In this document: positions 1 through 8,569 of the stretch, one piece after another
How the letters are laid out: every line of letters starts with the position of its first letter
How positions within the stretch are numbered: the stretch's first letter is position 1
Source: Streptomyces sp. WMMB 322
GTDB taxonomy: Bacteria > Actinomycetota > Actinomycetes > Streptomycetales > Streptomycetaceae
Direction: 5' to 3'
Assembly: GCF_900090145.1 (NCBI RefSeq)
Contig: NZ_FMHI01000021.1
Location: 63,213-127,212 of the forward strand
DNA length: 64,000 bases
Program-made: the position numbers and the translations under genes
The notes under the pieces: generated by a model
What the model was told of the DNA's origin: nothing
The model's input: the letters and a program-made list of their open reading frames with translations, nothing else
Databases searched by the model: none

Positions 1-159
1 TTCGTCGCCAGCGACGGCCTGCTGGACCGGCGCACGGTCCGCACGCTGCTCGGCGCGTCCGCCGCGCGCCGCCCCTTCTTCGTGCAGCGGGACGCCCGGC
101 GGAAGCAAGTCGTCTGCGTACAGGGCGGGTTGCCTGCGCCTGCTCGCCCCGTCAGATGA
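1..159 (+). CDS. C-terminal fragment of an unidentified protein (cut by window edge)
   Basis: Reading frame 1 is open from the first base to a TGA at 157-159, giving 52 residues that begin FVASDGLLDRRTV and end PAPARPVR. Codon use is G/C-rich in third position as expected for a real gene. The stop overlaps the 3' end of the convergent cupin gene by 8 bp. The fragment is too short for me to name a family. Confidence 0.55.
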   Translation, partial: FVASDGLLDRRTVRTLLGASAARRPFFVQRDARRKQVVCVQGGLPAPARPVR

Positions 160-985
160 AGTAGGACACGACGGGGTCGGTGTCGCCGCCGGAGCGCAGG
201 TACGCCGAGAACCGCTCCTCGTGCACCCGGTGGGTGAAGTTCCAGGTGAGGGAGACGCTGTCCTGGAGCGCGACGGCCGTGTGGTACCAGCCCTGCGGGA
301 TGAAGATCGCGTCGCCGGGCGACAGGACCTCGTCGAGCACCGGGGCGGCCTCCCGCCAGCTGGGGAACCGGGCCTCGTCCGGCTCGTCGACGTCCACCGT
401 GCCGCCCTCGCCGTCGGTGAGCAGCTCGCCTGCCTCCGGCGGATACATGATGAAGCGCTTCTCCCCCGTCACCTGGCACAGGCACGCGTCGCTCGCCCAC
501 GGGTCGACGTGCAGCCGGGTGCGTCCGCCCTTGCCGCACACGAAAAGGCCCCTGGCGGGGAACGGGTCACGGGTGGCGTCGAGCCGCCCGGCTGCGCGCG
601 GGAAGATGTAGTCGCCCTCGGGCAGCCACGACGGCACGGCCCAGTCGTCGGCCAGCTCCTCGAACGCGTCGTCGGCCGTGATCATCTGGTCCTCGCGCTG
701 CCGGGTGAACCAGCGCAGATACGGCGGTATGGGGGCGGGGTCGTCGTGCCCGGTGTGGGTGTCGACGTAGTCGGCGAAGGTGACCAGTTCCTCGAGCTCG
801 AAGAGCGTGTCGAACAGCGGCACTTCGTAGTCGCCGAAGCGCTCCTTGAGCGACTCGATCTCCCAGGGCGGCGGCGTTTTCCAGCCGTTGAGGGTTCCCC
901 TGACCACCACGGGCCTGCCGGGCCGCAGATGGTTGTCGAGAAAGTCCGCCGCAGTGAGCGAGTCGACCACGTGAGAGCATGGCAT
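152..985 (-). CDS. Cupin-like / JmjC-domain (Cupin_8) protein, probable Fe(II)/2-oxoglutarate oxygenase
   Basis: The 277-residue protein has the JmjC/cupin-8 layout. An HVD metal motif (RTRLHVDPWASDAC, about residue 180) follows a typical strand pair, and the second histidine is in PQGWYHTAV near residue 250. Such proteins usually hydroxylate protein side chains or small substrates with Fe(II) and 2-oxoglutarate. The frame is open well upstream, but I start at the ATG at 985 because GGAGG lies six bases before it and homology-like sequence begins there. It is cytoplasmic and has no signal peptide. It converges on the truncated gene at the window edge and is divergent from the MFS exporter. 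The substrate cannot be inferred; in accessory regions like this such enzymes can belong to peptide-modification clusters, but no precursor was found. Confidence 0.8.
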   Translation of the reverse strand: MPCSHVVDSLTAADFLDNHLRPGRPVVVRGTLNGWKTPPPWEIESLKERFGDYEVPLFDTLFELEELVTFADYVDTHTGHDDPAPIPPYLRWFTRQREDQMITADDAFEELADDWAVPSWLPEGDYIFPRAAGRLDATRDPFPARGLFVCGKGGRTRLHVDPWASDACLCQVTGEKRFIMYPPEAGELLTDGEGGTVDVDEPDEARFPSWREAAPVLDEVLSPGDAIFIPQGWYHTAVALQDSVSLTWNFTHRVHEERFSAYLRSGGDTDPVVSYFI

Positions 986-1323
986 GCGCGCCTCCGTACG
1001 TCTTCTTGGCCGAGGCCCGAGGGCCTGTCCGGCGGTCTCCGGCGGAACCGGCCCTGGCCCGGGGGCTGTTGCACGCACCGGCTGCGGCACGTCACCCCGT
1101 GCGTGAGAATCTACGGCGCGAAACCGCACTGTCCCGTAGCCGCCGAGGGCGCCTCTTCTTCTTGACCACAGTGCGAGGTCCGAGGTCCCCGGACGGCGTG
1201 ACCGATCGGGCACCCGGTTCGGTCGCTCTTTTGTGACTGTCCTCAAGTCCTGTGCTGAGTACGGTCGTTGGTGCATCACGGCCACCGGCCTCGACCGCCT
1301 CGTCCTCACGCTACGGAGAGACA

Positions 1324-2853
1324 TTGGGACAGCCGCGCGGCACCGCACGCACGTGGGCGCTCGCCGCCCTCTGTGCGGCCCAGTTCATGTCGATGCTCGA
1401 CAGCACGGTGGTCAACCTCGCGATGCAGAGCATCCGCAGGGACCTCGACGCCGGTGTGTCGGGGCTCCAGTGGGTCGTCGGGGCATATGTGCTGGCGTTC
1501 GCCTGCCTGCTGCTGACCGGCGGCTCGCTCGGCGACCGGTACGGCCGCAAGCGGATGTTCCTGTCGGGCCTGACGGTCTTCACCGGCGGCTCCCTGCTGT
1601 GCGCGGCGGCGCAGTCCCTGCCGACTCTGGTGCTGGGAAGGGTTGTTCAGGGCCTCGGCGCGGCACTGTTCGTGCCGACCACGCTGGCCGTACTCACCCA
1701 TCTCTTCCCCGAGGCGAAGGAACGGGCCCGCGCCATCGGCGTCTGGGCAGGCGTCTCGGCCCTGGCCCTGCCACTCGGTCCGCTTCTCGGCGGCCTCCTG
1801 GTGGACGGCTTCGGCTGGCCGAGCGTGTTCCTCGTCAACGGGCCGGTCGGCCTCGCCGCGCTGGCGGTCTCGTACCGGGCGCTGCCGGAGACGCCGGTGA
1901 CGCGGAGACCGCTGGACCTGCCGGGTCAGGTGCTCGGGATCTGCTGGCTCGGGGGCGTGACCTACGCGCTGATCGAGGCGGAGCAGGAGGGCTGGGGCTC
2001 GCCCCGCATCGCGGTGCTGCTCGCTCTGGCGCTGGCGGCGCTGGCGCTGTTCCTCGTCGCGGAGAAGCGCGCCGCGCAGCCCATGGTCCCCCTCGGACTG
2101 TTCCGCCACAGGCGCTTCGCCGCCTGCAACGGCGTGCTTTTCGCCGTGGCCTTCGGCCTGCTCAGCTCATTTCTCTTCCTCTCGCTCTTCCTGCAGCAGG
2201 TGCAGGGGTACACCCCGGCGGAGGCCGGGGTGCGCATGCTGCCGCTGCTGCTGCCGGCCGCCGCGGCGGCCCCGGTGGCCGGCCGGCTGGCGGGGCGGTA
2301 CGGCCCCGTACTGCCGATGACCTGCGGGCTGATGATGGCGGGCGGTGCGTTGCTGGCGCTGTCCGCAGCGGACGCCGCCACCCCTTACGCCCGGTGGTGG
2401 CCGGTGCTGCTGCCGCTGGGCGCGGGCGTCGGGATGACGGTGACGCCGACCAACGCCGCCCTGATGGCGAGCGTCGAGCAGGCCAAGGCGGGAATCGCCT
2501 CCGCCACGTCCATCGCGAGTCAGCAGGTGGGCAATGTGCTCGGCATTGCGGTCGTCGGCGCCGTGGTCACCATGGGCTTCTCCGCGTCGCTGACTGAACG
2601 GGCCGCTCGGCTCGAGATGTCCCCGAAGGCCACGGAGAGGCTGGTGGACGCCGCGGTCGGAAGCAGTCTCGGCGCCGGGCACTCGGAGCACGGCCGTCAG
2701 GAAGAGACGATCGACAGGGCCTTCGCCGACGGAATAGGCCGCGGGCTGGTGGTCAGCGGCTCCGCCTATCTCTTCGGCGCCGCGCTGACCCTCGTGTTCG
2801 TTCGTGAGCGCACGGAGCCGCAGCCGTCCGAGGCGGCGCTCGCCGGGAGCTGA
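1324..2853 (+). CDS. MFS drug exporter, DHA2 (14-TMS) family
   Basis: The product (about 509 aa) shows the DHA2 signatures: MSMLDSTVVNLAM in TM1 (motif D1), GDRYGRKR (motif A) after TM2, GRVVQGLGAALFVP (TM4) and LGPLLGGLL (motif C, TM5). These proton-driven pumps export drugs or small metabolites across the cytoplasmic membrane. I prefer the TTG at 1324, preceded by GGAG with a 5-base spacer, because TM1 then begins about ten residues in. A GTG at 1252 in frame would add 24 residues and is the alternative. The gene is divergent from the cupin gene and upstream of the LuxR regulator, from which a 658-bp A+T-richer gap separates it. Confidence 0.85.
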   Translation: MGQPRGTARTWALAALCAAQFMSMLDSTVVNLAMQSIRRDLDAGVSGLQWVVGAYVLAFACLLLTGGSLGDRYGRKRMFLSGLTVFTGGSLLCAAAQSLPTLVLGRVVQGLGAALFVPTTLAVLTHLFPEAKERARAIGVWAGVSALALPLGPLLGGLLVDGFGWPSVFLVNGPVGLAALAVSYRALPETPVTRRPLDLPGQVLGICWLGGVTYALIEAEQEGWGSPRIAVLLALALAALALFLVAEKRAAQPMVPLGLFRHRRFAACNGVLFAVAFGLLSSFLFLSLFLQQVQGYTPAEAGVRMLPLLLPAAAAAPVAGRLAGRYGPVLPMTCGLMMAGGALLALSAADAATPYARWWPVLLPLGAGVGMTVTPTNAALMASVEQAKAGIASATSIASQQVGNVLGIAVVGAVVTMGFSASLTERAARLEMSPKATERLVDAAVGSSLGAGHSEHGRQEETIDRAFADGIGRGLVVSGSAYLFGAALTLVFVRERTEPQPSEAALAGS

Positions 2854-3511
2854 GGGCCGCACGCGCGCGGCCGCCGTGGCCGACGAATTCCATCACGAGC
2901 GACCCGGACGCTGAGCAGCTCAAATGCAGGATCATGAATTCTGTGCGTGTTCACGGGCCACGGAATTCGCATTGCAGCCACCTCCAGGTATATACTTTCG
3001 CAGAGCCGCTCGGAATGACGTGCACATAATTCGACATTTCCCTCAAGGTCGTCTTGCCGTTATCTTTGCAAAATGTCTAGGGGAGTTTACCCCGGGAAGT
3101 CTTCATCGTTGCAGGACAGGCATGAAAACCCTGCCGACACGTTCACTGCCGCGATCCGGCCAATGGCGGTGCAGTCGCCACACGACGCGAACGAACCGTA
3201 AAGCACGCCAAGTTGACAGGATTTTGCCAGATCCTTGCCCGCACCCCCTTGCAGTCGGTCGCTGAAATTACGCGTATCTCCCCACTTCGCACAAACACTA
3301 CAACGTGGGAAATCATAGACCCTAAAATTTGCTTGTGAAAACAATACCCTCGCGTACTCGACTGCCCTAAGATGAACCTCGAACGAGGTCGGCTTCGGAC
3401 GGCAAAATTCCATGCCACGCCAGGAACAGGCAGATCCCGCTGCACGAAGTCGCGTTCGGAACCTGTTGACCCGCGACACGTTCACCTGGAACGGAATCCT
3501 GGGGAGTCCGA
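2854..3511. other. 658-bp intergenic region, clearly less G+C-rich than its surroundings
   Basis: The stretch holds A/T runs such as TATATAC (near 2991) and CCCTAAAATTTGC (near 3322), in contrast to the rest of the window. A TTGACA hexamer occurs at 3213-3218 but no good -10 element is spaced from it. Small open frames exist (for example ATG 3073 to TAA 3201, 42 codons), but without ribosome-binding sites or third-position G/C bias. It probably contains the promoter of the LuxR gene plus acquired sequence. Confidence 0.5.
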
Positions 3512-4288
3512 ATGCCCGACACCGGCAAGCAGAGTTACACGCACACGACCTCTCGACCGGCCAGACCGCGGCTGAGAACCGCCGGCCTCCACCCGCACGA
3601 CGAGACGGTGGAGCGGAGCGCCCTCGACCGGGGCGGCCTTCGCGTCTTCGTCGTACATCCGCACCAGATGGTCAGATGCGGGCTCGAAACCATGATGAGC
3701 GAGCTGGCCCTCGTGGAGCACGTACGCGTCTTCGCCGACGTCGAGACCGCGCGGCGGAGGCTGGGGCTCGCGCACCCCGATGTGCTCATCTGCCGGGGCT
3801 CCGCCACCGACGACGTACGGGATCTGGCGCTGAGCTGCCAGGAGCAGGGGACCAAGCTGCTGTCGCTTCTGGAGGGCCCGGAGGAGCAGCAACTCGCCCT
3901 GGCATCCGAAGTTCCGGCCGACGGCTTCCTGCTCGCCGCGGACCTGACGGTCGAGTCGCTCGGTGAGTCGCTGACACGGCTGACGAGCGGTGAGATGCCG
4001 CTTCCGGCATCGCTCTCCCGCTGGCTGCTGGGACAGTTGAGGGAGGGGGCGCCGCACCGGGCGGAGCGCTCCTACTCGCTGACGCCCCGTGAGAGCGAGA
4101 CACTGCACCTGCTGTCGAAGGGTCTGAGCAACAAGCAGATCGCGAGATCGCTGCACATCTCGCAGCACGGAGCGAAGCGTCACGTCGCCAACGTCATCGC
4201 CAAGCTCAACTGCCCCAACCGGACCCTGGCGGTGGCCCTCGCCCTGCGTGAGGGCCTCATCGAGGACTCGGACGACGAAGGAATCTGA
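3512..4288 (+). CDS. LuxR/NarL-type regulator with a degenerate receiver-like domain
   Basis: 258 residues. The C-terminal 65 residues form a GerE/LuxR helix-turn-helix (LTPRESETLHLLSKGLSNKQ followed by IARSLHISQHGAKRHV), so it binds DNA. Residues about 42-160 look like a receiver fold (RVFVVHPHQMVRCGLETMM). However, the acidic pair of true receivers is replaced by H-P-H, and the phospho-acceptor position is LICRGS rather than a V-x-D. It therefore cannot be phosphorylated in the usual way. Such atypical regulators are common pathway-specific activators in actinomycetes. The ATG at 3512 has GGGGAG five bases upstream. No kinase is nearby. The target genes are unknown; the flanking exporter is a plausible one. 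Confidence 0.8.
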   Translation: MPDTGKQSYTHTTSRPARPRLRTAGLHPHDETVERSALDRGGLRVFVVHPHQMVRCGLETMMSELALVEHVRVFADVETARRRLGLAHPDVLICRGSATDDVRDLALSCQEQGTKLLSLLEGPEEQQLALASEVPADGFLLAADLTVESLGESLTRLTSGEMPLPASLSRWLLGQLREGAPHRAERSYSLTPRESETLHLLSKGLSNKQIARSLHISQHGAKRHVANVIAKLNCPNRTLAVALALREGLIEDSDDEGI

Positions 4289-4461
4289 ACGGTGCGCTCC
4301 GCCCGCTCCCGAAATTCTCAAGGGGACGCTGGGGCAGAGGACTTGACGAGGCCCTGCGCGGGGCCGCGCATCCGCTGCAGGCGTACGGTCCCGTCGCCGG
4401 TGCGCTCGTCGGCGGAGTCGCGTCAAGTGTCAACTCAGGGGTTTGTGAGGCTTTCCGACGC

Positions 4462-4962
4462 ATGCATGAGACCGATCGCGGCCTCCCACGGGCCGCCACC
4501 GGGGCCCGCCGTCTTCCGCCGGCGCTGACCACCGACATCCCGGTGCTGGTGATGCTGGTGGCCTGCTGGATGCTGGTGCCGGTGGCGTGGGCGCACCTGG
4601 CGACAGGGTTCGCCCTCGTCGCCCTGATCCTGCTTCACCTGTGGACCCGGCGCGGGCTGGTCGCCGGACTGTTCCGGGGCGACCGCCGTACCAGAAGGGG
4701 CCGTTGGGGCAGGCGGCTGGCGTACGGGCTGTTCCTGCTCGCAGCGATCCTGATGACGGCGTCCGGCGTGATGCGCTGGGCGGGCATGCCACCCGAGCAC
4801 ACGGCGCACGCGGCCACCAGCACCATGCTGCTGGCCGGCGCCCTCGTACACATCTGGGCAAGCAGACGCGCGCTGCGGGCCCGGCTGCGACGTGCCGGCC
4901 CGGCGACAGCGGGGGCGAGGGCCACGGCGACCGGGCGGCGCGACTCGGCCACGACCAGGTGA
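4462..4962 (+). CDS. Four-helix membrane protein resembling DUF4405 / cytochrome b561-like
   Basis: 166 residues with four predicted membrane helices: about residues 25-45, 47-62, 85-103 and 120-136. Histidines sit within or at the ends of helices (WAHLATGF, LILLHLWTRR, HTAHAATS, ALVHIWASRR). This spacing is typical of small heme-binding b-type membrane cytochromes of the DUF4405 group, which suggests a role in electron transfer. It is an inference from pattern, not a firm match. The Arg-rich 25-residue N-terminus and the lack of a clear ribosome-binding site before the ATG at 4462 leave the start uncertain. It sits between the LuxR gene and a zone of broken genes. Confidence 0.6.
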   Translation: MHETDRGLPRAATGARRLPPALTTDIPVLVMLVACWMLVPVAWAHLATGFALVALILLHLWTRRGLVAGLFRGDRRTRRGRWGRRLAYGLFLLAAILMTASGVMRWAGMPPEHTAHAATSTMLLAGALVHIWASRRALRARLRRAGPATAGARATATGRRDSATTR

Positions 4963-5158
4963 CGGGCGGCCGGCCGCGGCTCGGTGACGGCTACCGGCCG
5001 CGGGGCTCCCCCGCGTCGGCGCCAACCACCTCACTCAGGTCACCAAGGCACGCTCCGACTCCCGTGCTCGCGGGCCACTTGGGCAACGACAGACCCGCAC
5101 CATGTTCGGCGCCCTCAACCGATTCGCCTCCGAGACATGGCCCGAGTCTGCGGCTCGC

Positions 5159-5520
5159 TCACCCAGCGGTCCCGGACACCAGCGATGTCCGCACACCCCC
5201 GACGCGGACGGACTCGGCGGTGAAGTGAAGCGACGGGCCTCCGCCTTCCGCCACCACGCTCACCCCGGCCGCCACCGGGGCCAGTTCGAGAGTGGGCGCC
5301 GGGAGCTCCCAGCCGTTCAGCGGACTGCCCAGCCGAAGCGTGTGAGTGATCAGCGCGTGCCGACGCTCAGCCCGGTCATGAACACGAGGCCCTCAGGACG
5401 CACGCGGCAACAAGACATCGGGCTGTTCCAGCGTGAGGACGTCCGGCGGGCCGTGGTGCGGCGGTCCGGACACCCCGCAAGTCCCAGACGGTAGGGCGGG
5501 AGTTCGAGGTCGTACACCCC
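5159..5520 (-). pseudogene. Frameshifted remnant of an unidentified gene
   Basis: On the minus strand protein-like sequence with strong G/C third positions runs through all three frames. It starts near a GTG at about 5517 preceded by GAGGAG (YDLELPPYRLGLAG). It then jumps to DVLTLEQPDVLLPRAS-stop, then EGLVFMTGLSVGT, then a third frame ending in ELAPVAAGVSVVAEGGG and further residues to a TGA at 5159-5161. Joined, the pieces would give about 115-120 residues. At least two or three indels are needed, so it is a decayed gene. I do not recognise the family. Confidence 0.5.
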
Positions 5521-6044
5521 CACTCCTCGGTGAATTGGCCCTGATGTCATCGGCCGTGGTGGAGGAGGGAGCTGGGAGGCGGCCTGCATCCCCCGGCGGA
5601 ACGATCCGAATGCCCGTCCCCCGGACGGAGTTTCAGCCCGTTTCGGCTGCAGCGGCGACGGACTCGTTCCGGCTGTGCGCCCGCCCGTGGGTCATAGTGA
5701 CCGATTTTCCGGTGTTGAGCACTTGTATGAACACCGGCCCGGGGGGTGTGACATCTGTTCATGGTGCTGAACCGGAGGCGCTCCTAACGTCTGGCACGTG
5801 CTTTTTGTCGCCGGGTAATCCCCGGCGCCCGCTTCCCACATGTGCGGGCGGCGTGCCCAGCGGGCGCTGTCACCGGAGTGGGTGGCTGTACGCGGATACC
5901 CCTTGAAGGGCCGCCCCATCGGGCGGACTGCCCGGGGTACGCCTCGAAATCAAACCTTCCCTCCCCCGCCCCCGGTGGTGGCTCGGCCGTGCCGGACCGA
6001 CCGCACACCGGGGTTCTCCGACGATCCTTCACGAAAGGGACACC
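5521..6044. other. 524-bp intergenic region without recognisable genes
   Basis: No open frame here has both a ribosome-binding site and consistent codon bias. The last 60 bases before 6045 presumably hold the promoter of the small Cys-rich gene. I see no clear -35/-10 pair. Confidence 0.4.
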
Positions 6045-6218
6045 ATGAGCATCGAGAGCTCCGGCGGCGCAACGCCGCCTGAGCCGCTCCCTTCGCCGCG
6101 TCCGCTCCATCTCCGTTGCCACTGCGGCCAGTTGCTGATCAGATGCGGTGGCTGCAGCGACTTCCGTTGCCTCAACTGCGACCCCTACCGGTCCGATGAC
6201 TGTGTCTTCGCTCTCTGA
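6045..6218 (+). CDS. Small seven-cysteine protein (57 aa), possible zinc-binding
   Basis: An ATG at 6045, preceded by AAAGGGA at 4-5 bases, opens a 57-codon frame ending in TGA 6216-6218. Cysteines are at 25, 27, 34, 37, 42, 45 and 53 (C-x-C, then three groups with C-x2-C spacing), which suggests one or two structural zinc knuckles or an Fe-S/metal site. The N-terminal 23 residues are Pro/Ser-rich and probably disordered. Its 3' end overlaps the start region of the ion-channel-like gene by about 23 bp in another frame, so the two are probably co-translated. I know no named family; existence is inferred from the ribosome-binding site, the Cys pattern and the coupling. Confidence 0.55.
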   Translation: MSIESSGGATPPEPLPSPRPLHLRCHCGQLLIRCGGCSDFRCLNCDPYRSDDCVFAL

Positions 6219-7698
6219 GCGGCGCCGTGAAGACGAGCGCGGCAGCGCGCTCGTCGACGACGGACCCCGCGACCGGGATGACGACGGCCGTGGCGAACAC
6301 GGGGCAGCCGGACGGTACTTCGTGGTGATCGGCACCGATATGGCGCGCAGGGTGTGCGGTTCGCTGCAGTCGGCCGGACACCGTGTGTGCCACCTCGGCC
6401 GGCCCACGGACCAGGAACTGCGCGCCGCGCTGGACGGAGAAGTCGCGGGAGTCGCGATCCTGCTCGACGACGACGTCGAGTCCCTGCGCTACGCGCTGAC
6501 GACCGAGCACATTCGGCCCAACGTCCCATTGGTGGTAACGGTCTTCGACAGAACCGTCGCCGAACAACTCAGCCGCGTGGTCCCGAACTGCCGGGTCACC
6601 TCCCCCGCCGAAGTCGCCGCTCCCGTTCTGCTGGCCGCCTGCCTCCAACCCGACCTGCTGGCGCTCATCCCGGCCTACTCGCGCCCGGCACCGGATTCGG
6701 ATTCGGATCCCGCCCCGTGCCACCTCGGCGCCCGCGCCGAGGGTGACACCGTGCGGCTCGAACCGTACCGGGCACCACGATCGCTTCGAGCCCGTGCATG
6801 GTTCGGCAAGATCCGCGGACAACTGCGACCGCACGACGGCAGCTCACGGATCATGCTGACCGGCCTGGCCGGGATTCTCGCGGTGCTGCTGGCCGACTGG
6901 ACCTGGTCCGTGGCGCTTCGCCACCGTGCCCCCGTGGAGGCGCTGTTCGAGGCCGCTCGAACGGTCGCCACCGTCGGCCCGGCAGGCACCCACGGTTCGG
7001 ACGCATATCTGGTGTTCTCCGCTCTCGCGATGCTCGTGACCGTCGTCTTCACCGCGGTCTTCACCGCAGGCATGGTCGACCGCCTGCTGGCCCCGCGCTC
7101 AGTGGGCATCCTGGGCCCCCGGGCTCTCCCCAGGGGCGGCCATGTGGTCGTGGTCGGGCTCGGGCAGGTGGGTCTGCGGCTGTGCACCGAACTGCAGGGT
7201 CTGGGCGTCGGGGTCATCGCGGTCGAGCGCGATCCAGCTGCCCCGAATCTCCGTCTGGCCAAGGCACTCGGCGTGCCGGTGGTCGTGGCCGACGCAACCG
7301 ACCGATTCGTTCTGCGCCGACTCGGCCTCCACCAGGCTCAGGCCATGGCGGCGGTTGCCTCGGACGACCGCGACAACATCGCCGTCTCCATCGCATCCCT
7401 CGCCGTCGCCCCCGAACTGCGCCTGGTCATGCGCGCGGGCGACCATGATGCGATCGCTGAAACCCGCTCCCTCTTCAGGATCGGCCCGGTCCACGACCTC
7501 AACACCCTCAGCGCCGCGTACACCACCGCAACCCTCAGCGGCCTGCGTCCACGCACCGTGCTGGCACACGGCAGGCAGCTCTTGCTGGAGCGCCCGGACG
7601 GCACCTTCGCTCCCTGGCCCCACTCCGACCGCTGCACCCATCCCCAGGACCCGGACCACACCCCCTCCCGGGAAACCGCCGCCTCCCCCGCCCGATGA
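6196..7698 (+). CDS. RCK/TrkA-N domain protein with an internal two-helix ion-channel-like segment
   Basis: About 500 residues. Residues 40-150 form a Rossmann-like RCK domain (RYFVVIGTDMARRV) with a degenerate glycine motif. Two membrane helices follow (about 218-236 and 268-290), with a short loop between them containing RTVATVGPAG. That loop resembles a K+-channel selectivity filter (TVGYG) but is altered. A second RCK/TrkA-N domain begins near 315 with the canonical GLGQVGLRL and an acidic end to strand 2 (AVERD). Proteins of this plan gate or conduct monovalent cations under NAD(H) control. The start is unsure: ATG 6196 has no ribosome-binding site but lies inside the preceding small gene, suggesting translational coupling; a GTG at 6148 is an alternative. 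The altered filter makes K+ selectivity doubtful. Confidence 0.75.
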   Translation: MTVSSLSERRREDERGSALVDDGPRDRDDDGRGEHGAAGRYFVVIGTDMARRVCGSLQSAGHRVCHLGRPTDQELRAALDGEVAGVAILLDDDVESLRYALTTEHIRPNVPLVVTVFDRTVAEQLSRVVPNCRVTSPAEVAAPVLLAACLQPDLLALIPAYSRPAPDSDSDPAPCHLGARAEGDTVRLEPYRAPRSLRARAWFGKIRGQLRPHDGSSRIMLTGLAGILAVLLADWTWSVALRHRAPVEALFEAARTVATVGPAGTHGSDAYLVFSALAMLVTVVFTAVFTAGMVDRLLAPRSVGILGPRALPRGGHVVVVGLGQVGLRLCTELQGLGVGVIAVERDPAAPNLRLAKALGVPVVVADATDRFVLRRLGLHQAQAMAAVASDDRDNIAVSIASLAVAPELRLVMRAGDHDAIAETRSLFRIGPVHDLNTLSAAYTTATLSGLRPRTVLAHGRQLLLERPDGTFAPWPHSDRCTHPQDPDHTPSRETAASPAR

Positions 7699-7948
7699 AA
7701 TCCCTCACCGCAGGTCAGGCGCCCCCTGTCCAGGTCATCGCCCACCTCGGGTACGAGCGGACAGAGTGAAACCCTCGACGCCACACAGGTCCGGGTGAGC
7801 CGGCCCACCACCTGTCTCATCTCATGGGGTTGGTACACCACTTGATCGCTTCATGGCCGTGGCGGCCTCGTCTCTCCACCTCCGACGGCGGGTTGATCGC
7901 TGTGGTGGCGCAGGAGGCTTGCTGCACCAGCAAGAAGCCGTTCCCGGG

Positions 7949-8150
7949 TCAGCCGACTTCGGCGGTGGCCTTTCGTACGGCCTCGTCGAGATCCTTCGCG
8001 CTGACGTCGAGTTCCTTGGCGACGTGTTTCCGGGCCTTCAGCTCGGCCTTCTCAACGGCGTGTGCCAGGTCGCTGCTCCCCGATGATGAGCAGGGCGGCC
8101 TGGCCCAGCGGCACGGGGCCCGGCGCGAGGTGAAGGTCGGAGCCAAACCC
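7949..8150 (-). pseudogene. Remnant of a small alpha-helical protein gene
   Basis: On the minus strand, LHLAPGPVPLGQAALLIIGE (about 8090-8150) reads into a second frame giving SDLAHAVEKAELKARKHVAK and further helical, Lys/Glu-rich residues to a stop at 7949-7951. The two parts join only if a frameshift near 8088 is assumed, and no start with a ribosome-binding site is seen upstream. The hydrophobic strand followed by a charged helix resembles small DUF1269/DUF6325-type proteins, but this is a weak impression. Confidence 0.35.
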
Positions 8151-8329
8151 TCCCCACGGTCGGCAGCGGGGCCATCCTCTCTCGTCCCGAGTTCGATCCC
8201 GGTGCACACCAGGGCGGATCGAGGGGGACCGCAGCGCTGGTACGAAACCGTCGGTGCAGGCCAGCGAGCCGCTGACCTGCACCGACGACAAGAGCTCGAA
8301 CTGCGTTTTCGCAGCTCAGATGCCCCTTT

Positions 8330-8348
8330 TAGATGTCGAAGTACAGCT
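8330..8348 (+). repeat. Displaced 19-bp copy of the glnA 3' end (putative att site)
   Basis: These 19 bases are identical to 11076-11094, the last codons of glnA, in the same orientation. Read on the minus strand they would encode L-Y-F-D-I followed by TAA (glnA itself ends in TAG), so a complete 3' end with a stop is preserved. A three-base TTT match one base outside extends the similarity. This is the pattern produced when an element integrates into the 3' end of a gene. Confidence 0.65.
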
Positions 8349-8569
8349 ACGAAGGAGCCTTGACCTGCACAGAAGCAGGACGTTCGGCGGGTCGGTGCAC
8401 ATCGGGTGCACACCGTGGGCAGCCGACTTCTGGCCTACGCCTGCTTACGTCCAGCCAGCCTTGCGGACACTACAACCGATCACCGGCCTGCAGTTCTTCC
8501 GCACTGTGGTGGTGACTTGCCGGTCACCGCGCCTCCGGTCCGCGACCGTCCGCCACCCGCCTCCTCGGG

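Noticed and set aside
152..1348. Longer version of the cupin protein starting at 1348
   Set aside because: It would overlap the MFS promoter and start, the added part is Arg/Pro-rich, and GGAGG precedes the ATG at 985.
3073..3201. 42-codon ATG frame in the A+T-richer gap before the LuxR gene, considered as a peptide precursor
   Set aside because: No ribosome-binding site, no Cys and no leader-like pattern; a different 48-codon frame overlaps it with equal support.
3213..3241. TTGACA at 3213 as the -35 of the LuxR promoter
   Set aside because: No acceptable -10 hexamer at 16-19 bp; the next TA-rich hexamer is too far away.
3087..3485. Minus-strand 132-residue frame with eight cysteines
   Set aside because: Third-position composition is mixed, there is no ribosome-binding site, and the plus strand here is promoter DNA.
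8185..8215. GTTCGATCCC followed by GGTGCACACCA resembling a tRNA T-loop and 3' end
   Set aside because: The flanking bases do not pair into a T stem or acceptor stem, so no tRNA is present.
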